Assembly: GCF_001936575.1 (NCBI RefSeq)
Contig: NZ_MSMP01000041.1
Location: 1-41,750 of the forward strand
Length of the DNA: 41,750 bases
Direction: 5' to 3'
Source: Tenacibaculum agarivorans
Lineage (GTDB): Bacteria > Bacteroidota > Bacteroidia > Flavobacteriales > Flavobacteriaceae
Below are positions 34,711 through 40,457 of the stretch, piece by piece. The notes below the pieces were generated by a model. It searched no databases. It worked only from the letters and a program-made list of their open reading frames with translations, and was not told the origin of the DNA. The position numbers were made by a program, and so were the translations under genes. Every line of letters starts with the position of its first letter. Position 1 is the first letter of the stretch.

Positions 34711-35049
34711 ATTTATTATTTTTTCAATGAACTTTTGTACCTCTTATCAGATTCGAACTGATACTCCTTTTATTAAGGCAGATTGGCTCTAAATGCGCTT
34801 CCCTACACTACATCTTGTGTATTTCGGTGCTTCTGCAAATTCTATTCATTAGTAAGTAGATTACTAACAACATCATCCAATCACTCCATGGTTACGAATA
34901 AAAGTCTTTTACCACAGCACTTCCCTTTATGCTAAAGAGGTTTATTAATTCATTCATTGTAAATACACTGAAATAATCTATTTTGATTTTACAAATTCCT
35001 TCATCATAGTGTCTTCAGAATGACATTTATTATTTTTCAATGAACTTTT
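34705..35049. repeat. 32-base direct repeat flanking the split tRNA-like region
   Basis: A block starting AATGACATTTATTATTTTT and ending CAATGAACTTTT occurs at 34705-34736 and at 35019-35049, with one T fewer in the second copy. Starts are 314 bases apart. The copies bracket the tRNA-like sequence at 34738-34941 and may record a duplication or recombination endpoint. Confidence 0.65.
34738..34941 (-). pseudogene. tRNA-like remnant with 5' and 3' ends 204 bases apart
   Basis: On the minus strand ACCTCTT-TA followed by a D-arm GCAT/GTGC (34941-34917) forms a 5' tRNA end. Far downstream, a T-arm ATCAG-TTCGAAT-CTGAT (34762-34746) and AAGAGGT-A (34745-34738) form the matching 3' end; the acceptor strands pair over 7 bp. 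The ~130 extra bases hold a second D-arm-like GTGTAGGGAAGCGC, a CCTT/AAGG stem resembling a long variable arm, and GAAGCACCGAA, also found in the tRNA-Phe gene. It looks like fused remains of two or more tRNAs. It is not a normal tRNA and not tmRNA. Confidence 0.45.
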
Positions 35050-35055
35050 AACTTT

Positions 35056-35180
35056 GCCTCACTATATTCCCCGATATAGTGAGGCCTACTTTTTCTTCTC
35101 AATCTTCCCTCCTCTTTTCTATCTTTTTCATAATTACACTGCAAATATTACACAGTATTGCGCATTGTTTTTGCGTAGTA
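35056..35180 (-). promoter_or_regulatory. conserved leader element with hairpin, copy 2
   Basis: On the minus strand this reads CGCAAAAACAATGCG, an AATATTTGC box, TGTAATTATGAAAAAGATAG, a purine-rich stretch, and a hairpin GCCTCACTATA/TATAGTGAGGC (35056-35085). The same layout recurs at 41035-41160 with hairpin arms GCCTCATCATA/TATGATGAGGC. The arms differ but stay perfectly paired, so the RNA hairpin is under selection. The element follows ykuK and precedes the tRNA-like region, so it may start or process that transcript. Confidence 0.6.
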
Positions 35181-35222
35181 AAAAAGAATTCAAATTTTTT
35201 ATTGATTTTAGTACAAGAAACA

Positions 35223-35708
35223 TCAAACTACTTTATCTGCACATGACGAACTTGCAAATGCATAAGGCTTTGCTTTAAATTCAAACCCCATTCCTAAAAT
35301 GTATCCCATCGCATCTTTTAAAGCTACATTAGATTGAAACTTAGCATCTGTATTGATATCAGCGTGTACCTCTAAAGCTACATTATACTTATCTAAAATA
35401 TTACAAATAGCATAGGCTACTTCAACAGACATAGTCACTTCTTTCAACATACATTCTTTAATACTAATTTGTTTTGTTCCTTTTAAATTTCTCATAAACA
35501 TAAATCCACCTTTTCCTTCTCTTAGTACTACAACTGCTGTTGCATACTCAATATGAGATTTATAGGCTTGAGAATCTGATCCTACACAAATTTTTAGATT
35601 ATAACCTTCACTTTGTTCTTTAACAATTGCATTTTCAATAATTGTAGTAATTGGTTCATTGAACACTTTACCACTAAAATTTCTCCATTTCTGATTAACA
35701 ATTTTCAT
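35223..35708 (-). CDS. RNase H-fold YkuK-like protein (RNase_H_2 / DUF458)
   Basis: The 161-residue cytoplasmic protein matches the YkuK family, which has a ribonuclease H-like fold and unproven activity. Visible family features are the first-strand acidic motif ICVGSDSQAY with Asp45, Glu84 in ISIKECMLKE, HADINTDAKFQSN with Asp117 and Asp121, Asp132 in LKDAMGYILG, and the family C-terminus KPYAFASSSCADKVV. The acidic residues could bind metal for nucleic-acid cleavage. It sits inside a tRNA gene region: the tRNA-Phe gene ends 29 bases before its start and tRNA-like remnants follow it, all on the minus strand. tRNA or RNA processing is therefore a reasonable guess. Confidence 0.85.
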   Translation of the reverse strand: MKIVNQKWRNFSGKVFNEPITTIIENAIVKEQSEGYNLKICVGSDSQAYKSHIEYATAVVVLREGKGGFMFMRNLKGTKQISIKECMLKEVTMSVEVAYAICNILDKYNVALEVHADINTDAKFQSNVALKDAMGYILGMGFEFKAKPYAFASSSCADKVV

Positions 35709-35737
35709 TTTCCTACTTTTTAATTTCTCTTTTTTTG

Positions 35738-35810
35738 TGGAACAAATAGGGTTCGAACCTATATCTTCGGTGCTTCAAACCGACGCATTGACCAACTTTG
35801 CTATTGTTCC
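35738..35810 (-). tRNA. tRNA-Phe (GAA)
   Basis: The 73-nt cloverleaf has a 7-bp acceptor GGAACAA/TTGTTCC with discriminator A, a short 3-bp D-stem (GCA/TGC), and an anticodon arm TCGGT-TTGAAGC-ACCGA (anticodon GAA). The T-arm is ATAGG-TTCGAAC-CCTAT. CCA is not encoded. Loop positions 37-38 are GC instead of the usual AA, so this is an atypical tRNA-Phe. It is the last cloverleaf before ykuK. Confidence 0.8.
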
Positions 35811-35815
35811 TTTTT

Positions 35816-35888
35816 GGGTGATTCCGGGGCTCGAACCCTATTCTTCTCATCCACAATGAGACGTTTTACCAGTTAAACTAAAACCACC
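35816..35888 (-). tRNA. tRNA-His (GTG), slightly degenerate
   Basis: The acceptor GGTGGTT/AATCACC pairs with one G-T, and the discriminator is C, as in tRNA-His. The D-arm is GTTT/AAAC-like, and the anticodon arm is TCTCA-TTGTGGA-TGAGA (anticodon GTG). The T-arm TAGGG-TTCGAGC-CCCGG has an A-G mismatch. Position 37 is G. The base before the acceptor is T, so a G-1 would need another register or enzymatic addition. The 5-base spacing to tRNA-Phe implies a joint precursor. Confidence 0.7.
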
Positions 35889-35955
35889 ATTTATTTTTTA
35901 GTAATCAGTAAAAATATACTGTCAACTGTTTACTGAAATACTTCACACTTACTTA

Positions 35956-36028
35956 GTGAGGCATTGGGATTCGAACCCAAGACTTCTGTGTTAAAAGCAC
36001 AGTACTCTACCAACTGAGTTATACCTCA
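35956..36028 (-). tRNA. tRNA-Lys (TTT)
   Basis: The acceptor TGAGGTA/TGCCTCA pairs with one T-G, and the D-arm is ACTC/GAGT. The anticodon arm is CTGTG-CTTTTAA-CACAG (anticodon TTT) with a canonical loop. The T-arm is TTGGG-TTCGAAT-CCCAA. CCA is not encoded. A pair starting with U1 and A10 instead of G10 are unusual, but the cloverleaf is complete. Confidence 0.85.
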
Positions 36029-36033
36029 TTTTA

Positions 36034-36098
36034 AATGACTTGGGATATCTCTTTTCCTTCTTCAGCCATGAATAATTCACAAATCATCCCAAGTCATT
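36034..36098. repeat. 65-base stem-loop between tRNA-Lys and tRNA-Pro
   Basis: AATGACTTGGGAT (36034-36046) and ATCCCAAGTCATT (36086-36098) are perfect 13-base arms around 39 bases. The inner part has no tRNA motif. In the array transcript it would form a long stem, possibly a processing signal or a further degraded unit. Confidence 0.6.
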
Positions 36099-36124
36099 AA
36101 ACACACTCTCCTTTCTAGATTTAG

Positions 36125-36197
36125 TCTGAGAAGCAGGACTCGAACCTACAACCTCCTGCATCCAAAGCAGGTAAACAACCAATCGTTATCTTCTCAG
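36125..36197 (-). tRNA. tRNA-Pro (TGG)
   Basis: The acceptor CTGAGAA/TTCTCAG is perfect and the D-arm is weak (AAC/GTT). The anticodon arm is CCTGC-TTTGGAT-GCAGG (anticodon TGG), and the T-arm is GTAGG-TTCGAGT-CCTGC with one T-G. The discriminator is A and CCA is not encoded. Position 37 is A, whereas proline tRNAs normally carry G37, the target of m1G methylation. It lies 5 bases from tRNA-Asp. Confidence 0.82.
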
Positions 36198-36202
36198 TTT
36201 AG

Positions 36203-36275
36203 CGGTTCATACGAGAATCGAACTCGTATCTCCCGAGAGACAGTCGGGAAGGTTAACCATTAACCGCAATGAACC
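36203..36275 (-). tRNA. tRNA-Asp (GTC)
   Basis: The acceptor GGTTCAT/ATGAACC is perfect with discriminator G, as usual for Asp. The D-arm is GGTT/AACC, the anticodon arm CCCGA-CTGTCTC-TCGGG (anticodon GTC), and the T-arm ACGAG-TTCGATT-CTCGT. Position 37 is T instead of the expected purine, which should change loop stacking. CCA is not encoded. Confidence 0.83.
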
Positions 36276-36361
36276 ATTTTTTCAGTTATCAGTTGTCAGT
36301 GATCAGTCATCAATAATTTTTTGATAACTGTTTATCGATAATTGATTATTGTAATTATCAT

Positions 36362-36468
36362 CGAGACAAGAATGAGATTGCTTGGCATCTCATTTAGCCT
36401 AGTTTTGGATTTACATAATTTTCAAACAAGTTTGAAATTATTTCAATCAACGAGACAAGAATGAGATT
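36362..36468. repeat. 18-base direct repeat of the tRNA-Cys 3' end
   Basis: CGAGACAAGAATGAGATT occurs at 36451-36468, where it is the 3' end of tRNA-Cys (acceptor and T-stem strand), and again at 36362-36379. The copies are 89 bases apart. It may be an attachment-site-like duplication or the remnant of a second tRNA-Cys; no integrase is nearby. Confidence 0.7.
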
Positions 36469-36525
36469 CGAACTCATAAAAAGTGGAGTTGCAGTCCACC
36501 GCCTTAACCTTTCAGCCACCTTGTC
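36453..36525 (-). tRNA. tRNA-Cys (GCA)
   Basis: The acceptor GACAAGG/TCTTGTC pairs with one G-T and carries the diagnostic U73 of tRNA-Cys. The D-arm has GCTGAAAGGTTAAGGC, the anticodon arm is GTGGA-CTGCAAC-TCCAC (anticodon GCA), and the T-arm is ATGAG-TTCGAAT-CTCAT. CCA is not encoded. It is the first cloverleaf of the array and lies only about 10 bases after a terminator-type hairpin. Confidence 0.9.
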
Positions 36526-36534
36526 ATTTTTCAT

Positions 36535-36567
36535 AAAAAAAGCATCTCGTTTTACGGAGATGCTTTT
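36535..36567 (-). terminator. terminator or attenuator directly before tRNA-Cys
   Basis: AAAAGCATCTC and GAGATGCTTTT form an 11-bp stem with an 8-base loop, and the minus-strand side ends in seven T. No room for a promoter exists between it and the tRNA-Cys gene at 36525, so array transcription from this side needs read-through. Confidence 0.8.
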
Positions 36568-36593
36568 GTGTTATTATATATATAAATTTTATA

Positions 36594-36722
36594 TTAATTT
36601 ATATCGTCATAATATATCTCCTTTGATAAAATGAATAATCTATCTCCACATAACTGAAGATCTAATTCCGGTGTTCTAAATCGGAAGTGACATGCTATAC
36701 TATGTTTTGAATATTGTTTCAT
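36594..36722 (-). ncRNA. leader RNA of the tRNA array with a possible 42-codon ORF
   Basis: A transcript from the box at 36767-36774 would run through here to the hairpin at 36535-36567. It contains hairpins TTCCG/CGGAA and ATCTTC/GGAGAT. GGAGAT occurs twice (complement of 36616-36621 and of 36642-36647) and could pair with ATCTCC in the terminator stem, as in an attenuator. An open frame MKQYSKHSIACHFRFRTPEL... of 42 codons fills the coordinates given. Whether it is translated is unclear; it might be a leader peptide. I recognise no RNA family. Confidence 0.4.
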
Positions 36723-36766
36723 TTTATATTGTTTTTCTAAATGTCTTTTTGTTTGTTTTGACGATG

Positions 36767-36774
36767 CAAATATG
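36767..36774 (-). promoter_or_regulatory. candidate promoter of the tRNA-array leader
   Basis: On the minus strand CATATTTG (close to TAnnTTTG) has a TTG 20 bases upstream at 36795-36797. This is the usual -33/-7 arrangement of Bacteroidota. It is the nearest plausible promoter for the leader and tRNA array. Confidence 0.45.
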
Positions 36775-36981
36775 AAATGTATTTTTCAATTACACAAATA
36801 AAAAATAGACTTATTTTATTAATTATCAATTGTTTAAACAAAAAAAGACAATAGATTTCCTATCCATTTTTCAACGGATTTTTAACATGTTCACAAAGGC
36901 CTGTCTCTCAATTGTTTTCAGTTTTTATCGCTTTATGTTATTTCTTTTAATTGCGCATTTTCTTTTTTAAATTTTTTTCAT

Positions 36982-37156
36982 AAAAAAAGCGTCCAATTCA
37001 ATTGGACGCTTTCATTTGTATATTTTTTATTCTAATTTATTTAAATCATTCTTTAAAATTGTACACATAGCATCCCTTTTCGCTTAATTCTCGGGCGAAA
37101 ATCATAAGAACAAAGTCCTAATTGTTTGCTATGTACTGCTGTACTATTCATAATTC
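36982..37156 (-). ncRNA. candidate structured small RNA with its own promoter and terminator
   Basis: A -7 box (37162-37169) and a terminator (36986-37012) bound about 175 bases. On the minus strand ACATAGCA and TGCTATGT form an outer stem (37127-37134 with 37065-37072). It encloses two hairpins, AGGAC/GTTCT and TTTTCGC/GCGAAAA (37095-37101 with 37077-37083), giving a three-way junction. A 32-codon frame (37053-37151) starts about four bases after the expected transcript start, so coding is doubtful. No family is recognised. Confidence 0.45.
36986..37012 (-). terminator. terminator of candidate small RNA
   Basis: AAAGCGTCCAATT and AATTGGACGCTTT form a very stable stem, and on the minus strand seven T close the signal. 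The end GCTTTTTTTATGA is the same as in the terminator before tRNA-Cys. Confidence 0.85.
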
Positions 37157-37161
37157 TGTTG

Positions 37162-37169
37162 CAAAACTA
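37162..37169 (-). promoter_or_regulatory. candidate -7 box of small RNA
   Basis: TAGTTTTG on the minus strand matches TAnnTTTG and is followed by C, as is common in Flavobacteriia. No clear -33 TTG is seen. Confidence 0.4.
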
Positions 37170-37388
37170 ATTATTTTTTATAATTATTCTTATTATTTTA
37201 TTTATTAACTTCACATTTAGGCTATTCATCTAATGAATAATGCTTCCTAAATTAAATATTGACACTTTCTTTTTAAAAGGTAGTATTTTTGAATCATCAT
37301 AAAATTCAATCAATTTTTTAACAATAAAGCCTTTTAAATTCAGTACAATTGTTACTATTAGGTTCCCCTTTTTATCAATTTAAAACAA

Positions 37389-37961
37389 ATGATCAAAAAA
37401 ATATCTAAATTCATTTTTATCTTTTTATTTATAATTAAAAGTCAACTTTCTTTCGCGCAACAAGAATTAACTTCTACTGAAAAATTTCATGAAACAACTG
37501 GAGATGTATTGGTTGGTCTACTCCCTGCATTATCGCTAACTTCAACATTTATATGGAAAGATGGTCAAAAAGGGACACTACAGTTTTCAAAATCATTAGT
37601 TAGTACTATCGCTATAACTTGGGGAATGAAATTATTAATAGATAAAGAACGTCCGAATGGAGAAAGTTTGAACAGTTTTCCTTCAGGACATACGTCAATA
37701 TCTTTTGCAAGTGCAGCTTTTATTCAAAAAAGATATGGATGGAAATATGGTGCTCCCGCTTATGTTTTAGCTGGTTATGTAGGTTTTTCTCGTATTCAAG
37801 CGAACAAACACGATGGATGGGACGTATTAGCTGGAGCAATAATTGGAACGGGAATGAGTTACATTTTTACAAAGCCTTTCGATAAAGAGAGTAATTTAAA
37901 GTTTTCTACAGGCTTACTTGACAATACTCCAACACTAAAATTAACCTATACTTTTAAATAG
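37389..37961 (+). CDS. PAP2-family phosphatase, exported
   Basis: The 190-residue protein has a signal peptide (1-24, LSFAQ). It shows all three phosphatidic-acid-phosphatase type 2 motifs: KxxxxxxRP at Lys81-Pro89, PSGH at 99-102, and SRxxxxxHxxxD at Ser134-Asp145 (catalytic histidines near 102 and 141). Likely substrates are lipid phosphates or undecaprenyl diphosphate in the envelope. The C-terminus (LKFSTGLLDNTPTLKLTYTFK) ends like an outer-membrane or periplasmic beta strand. It stands alone with a shared terminator downstream. The substrate cannot be fixed from sequence. Confidence 0.87.
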   Translation: MIKKISKFIFIFLFIIKSQLSFAQQELTSTEKFHETTGDVLVGLLPALSLTSTFIWKDGQKGTLQFSKSLVSTIAITWGMKLLIDKERPNGESLNSFPSGHTSISFASAAFIQKRYGWKYGAPAYVLAGYVGFSRIQANKHDGWDVLAGAIIGTGMSYIFTKPFDKESNLKFSTGLLDNTPTLKLTYTFK

Positions 37962-37987
37962 TTTTTTACTTTAATTGTATAAAAAAA

Positions 37988-38026
37988 CTGATTTTGTGCT
38001 CTATATAAGTATAAACACAAAATCAG
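37988..38026. terminator. bidirectional terminator between PAP2 and leader-peptide genes
   Basis: CTGATTTTGTG and CACAAAATCAG are perfect 11-base arms. AATTTTT follows on the plus strand and a run of T follows on the minus strand, so it can stop transcripts from both sides. Confidence 0.8.
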
Positions 38027-38074
38027 AATTTTTAACTCTTAAAAAAAGAGATTCCTTTTAGGGACTTCTTTTGA

Positions 38075-38266
38075 TTAACAAATGTAAGTACCTCCACCAA
38101 ACCTAGGATTTGGGTTTGGTACATAACAACATACCTTTACTCCTCCTTGGTAAATAAAAGAACCATCTCCTCCACAAATTGGTTGTAGAAAATCTAATCC
38201 TCCATTTACTTCTTTTTGATCTGCTTTGCTTAGGGATTTACCTAAATTACGAATGTTTGAAAACAT
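38075..38266 (-). CDS. small double-glycine-leader peptide (bacteriocin/RiPP-like precursor)
   Basis: The 63-residue peptide has the Bacteroidota leader MFSNIRNLGKSLSKADQKEVNGG with Gly22-Gly23, the usual cleavage point for C39-peptidase exporters. The 40-residue core is rich in glycine and aromatic residues and has four cysteines (31, 46, 47, 63), so two disulphides or thioethers are possible. No exporter, cyclase or immunity gene is visible in the window. It lies between a PAP2 gene and a TPR histidine kinase on the same strand as the kinase. It may be a secreted signal or antimicrobial peptide; function is unproven. Confidence 0.75.
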   Translation of the reverse strand: MFSNIRNLGKSLSKADQKEVNGGLDFLQPICGGDGSFIYQGGVKVCCYVPNPNPRFGGGTYIC

Positions 38267-38327
38267 AGTTTTTAAATTTTATTTAATTAATTATTGCCAA
38301 TTTAATTAAATCTAAAATCCTAGTTTA

Positions 38328-38341
38328 CCCTGAAATCAGGG
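38328..38341. promoter_or_regulatory. palindrome upstream of leader-peptide gene
   Basis: CCCTGAAATCAGGG is a perfect 14-base palindrome, 62 bases before the peptide start and 41 bases after the kinase stop. It is GC-rich in an AT-rich gap and has no T-run, so it is more likely an operator than a terminator. Confidence 0.5.
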
Positions 38342-38381
38342 GGTTTATTTATTTTACTAAAAATTTAACATTTTTAAATGC

Positions 38382-40322
38382 TTATTTCAGTAAAACGTTT
38401 TCGAATTCTAAAGACTCTTGAAGTTTAGATCTAGCATTTTTAATCATTATATTTACTATGGTTCCTTTATATGAATCAATTTGCAAGATTCCATTAATGT
38501 TTCTTACTCGTTCTCTTACACTAGCTAAACCTAAACCTTCCTCTTTTTTGGTGATATCAAAACCTACTCCATCATCAGCAAAAAGTACATTAAGGGAATT
38601 ATCTTCATACAAATTCATATGAAACTCAATGGTTTTAGCTTTTGCATGTTTAATTACATTGGTCATTAATTCTTGAATAACTTTAAATAATTCAATTTCT
38701 ACATCTTCTTTAATGTGTAATTCCTCTCCTTTAGGATTCACTTCAAAAACGAGTTCTATATTACTAGCATTGCAGATATTCTTTATATATCCTTCTAAAA
38801 TATTATAAAATGTATCTTTTACTAGTTTCTTTTTGATAAGATCGTGAGAAAGACTTCTTAGCTCTTCATAGGTTTCATTAATTTGCTGACTTAATTTTGG
38901 GTTTTTAACCTGAAGTTTTATAGCTGCTAGATTTCCACCTATGCTATCATGTATTTCTTTTGCTATTCTTTTACGCTCATTTTCTTGTCCTACTAAATTA
39001 GCTTTTACCAATTTTAACTCCTGCTCTTTCATTAATTTCTCTATCTTCTGATTGCTAAGTTCATTGTCTTTGAGCTGCATTTTTTGTTGTGTGGATAGTT
39101 TTTGACGATAAATAATCAATGAAATAATCACAGGAATTAACAATACTACAAGTGCAATAATGATAATATTTCTTATACTTTTTTGTTTTGAGGTTAGTAG
39201 AGCTTTCTTTTCTTTTTCTATTTTTAGAATCTGTATTTCCTTATCTTTTTTAAAGGTTTCATATCGGACTTCTAACTCTCTAATTTCGTCTAAATTTTGT
39301 TTTTCCGCTATATTTTTTTTGACTTTAGATAATTGGTTTGAAAATGTATAAGCCTTTTTATAGTCTTGCTTTTCTAAGGCGATAAACTTTAACTGCTCTA
39401 ATGCCGTTACCTCTTCATTTAATAGCTTTAGTTCTTTGGCATCTATTAAGGCATTTGAAAAAATTAGTTCTGCATTTTTATAATCTTTAAGGTATATAAA
39501 ATTACTACCTATATTCATTTTAGCATTCAAACGTAATTTATGATATTGCTTTTGAGTGCTAATTTTCACAACTTCATCTAATAAGTAAATTGCTTTTGCT
39601 CTTTCATTTAATGCTTGCGCATTATCTGCAAGATTAAAAAGTATGACACTTAAAGCTTTTAAATTTCCTTCTTCACGACTTAAATCTTGTGCTTTTTCCA
39701 AGTATTGATTGGACAGTTTGTAGTTTTTATTATTCGCATGTGCTATTCCAATATTTACATAACTTCCGTAAACAATTTCTTTATTTTTTTTATACTGCAA
39801 ACATTCTTTAAATAACGCTAATGCTTTTGTAGTTTCTCCTTTATAATTATAAGCATTGGCCAGCCCGAATGTAAGCTGATAGTATAACCCTTTTTCATTA
39901 TACTTTTTGGTTTCTTCTATACCCTTAAAAAACCACTTTCTACTCTCATCAAATAAACCTTGTGTACTATAATTAGATCCTAAAATTTTATACCCTAGAA
40001 TTTTCCCTCTTGTGGATAATGAATCATTGTGCTTTTCTATGAGTCTTAAGAATGTATTAACGTAAATCATTGAAGAATCTATCAATGATTTACTTTTAAA
40101 ATAGTTAGCTAACAATAAATTAGCATTAGAAATTCCATAGGTGGTTTTAGAACTCTTTTTGAGCTTATGAGCTTGTGCATATGCCTCTTCAACTTTACCT
40201 GTATTAAAAAGTGCAAAAACTTCTTGTATCTTTTCTTTTTCAGAATTCTCTAAATCAACACCTTGTGATGTAAGTTGATAACTAAAGAAAATAAGCCCTA
40301 CTAAAATTTTTAATGTGTTCAT
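38382..40322 (-). CDS. TPR-domain sensor histidine kinase (HisKA_3/NarL type)
   Basis: The 646-residue membrane kinase has a signal peptide (about 1-19), TPR repeats (about 30-330, such as YKLSNQYLEKAQDLSREEGN), a coiled coil, and one transmembrane helix (383-405). A second coiled coil leads to the HisKA_3 H-box ERKRIAKEIHDSIGGNL with His458. The ATPase part has ELMTNVIKHAKAK, FADDGVGFD and GLGLASVRERV. Kinases of this class normally pair with LuxR-type response regulators, but none is adjacent. The double-glycine peptide gene follows downstream on the same strand, which hints at a peptide-signalling pair but does not show it. Confidence 0.9.
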   Translation of the reverse strand: MNTLKILVGLIFFSYQLTSQGVDLENSEKEKIQEVFALFNTGKVEEAYAQAHKLKKSSKTTYGISNANLLLANYFKSKSLIDSSMIYVNTFLRLIEKHNDSLSTRGKILGYKILGSNYSTQGLFDESRKWFFKGIEETKKYNEKGLYYQLTFGLANAYNYKGETTKALALFKECLQYKKNKEIVYGSYVNIGIAHANNKNYKLSNQYLEKAQDLSREEGNLKALSVILFNLADNAQALNERAKAIYLLDEVVKISTQKQYHKLRLNAKMNIGSNFIYLKDYKNAELIFSNALIDAKELKLLNEEVTALEQLKFIALEKQDYKKAYTFSNQLSKVKKNIAEKQNLDEIRELEVRYETFKKDKEIQILKIEKEKKALLTSKQKSIRNIIIIALVVLLIPVIISLIIYRQKLSTQQKMQLKDNELSNQKIEKLMKEQELKLVKANLVGQENERKRIAKEIHDSIGGNLAAIKLQVKNPKLSQQINETYEELRSLSHDLIKKKLVKDTFYNILEGYIKNICNASNIELVFEVNPKGEELHIKEDVEIELFKVIQELMTNVIKHAKAKTIEFHMNLYEDNSLNVLFADDGVGFDITKKEEGLGLASVRERVRNINGILQIDSYKGTIVNIMIKNARSKLQESLEFENVLLK

Positions 40323-40457
40323 TATTAAGTAAAAATCTTATATGAATAAAATTAGCGTACGGTTTTTTGATCTTACAAAGAAAATACTTTTTAATAAAAG
40401 AACTTTAACTTTTATCTTCTTAAAGAACTACTTTCATACTACATTTATGTATCTAAA

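Noticed and set aside
34738..34941. tmRNA (ssrA), because paired tRNA-like ends enclose a long insert
   Set aside because: It is too short, has no recognisable tag-peptide frame ending in an Ala-Ala-type tag, and lacks the tmRNA-typical sequence at the 5' acceptor and T-arm.
35223..35708. Integrase or phage gene in the tRNA array
   Set aside because: The only protein gene there matches the YkuK-like RNase H fold and has no recombinase motifs.
34206..36525. CRISPR array, because of many short repeats in a non-coding region
   Set aside because: Repeats are tRNA arms (TTCGAAT) and unrelated palindromes; there are no regular spacers or cas genes.
37053..37151. A 32-codon frame in the candidate small RNA
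   Set aside because: It would start only about four bases after the expected transcript start and overlaps strong RNA stems; coding is not supported.
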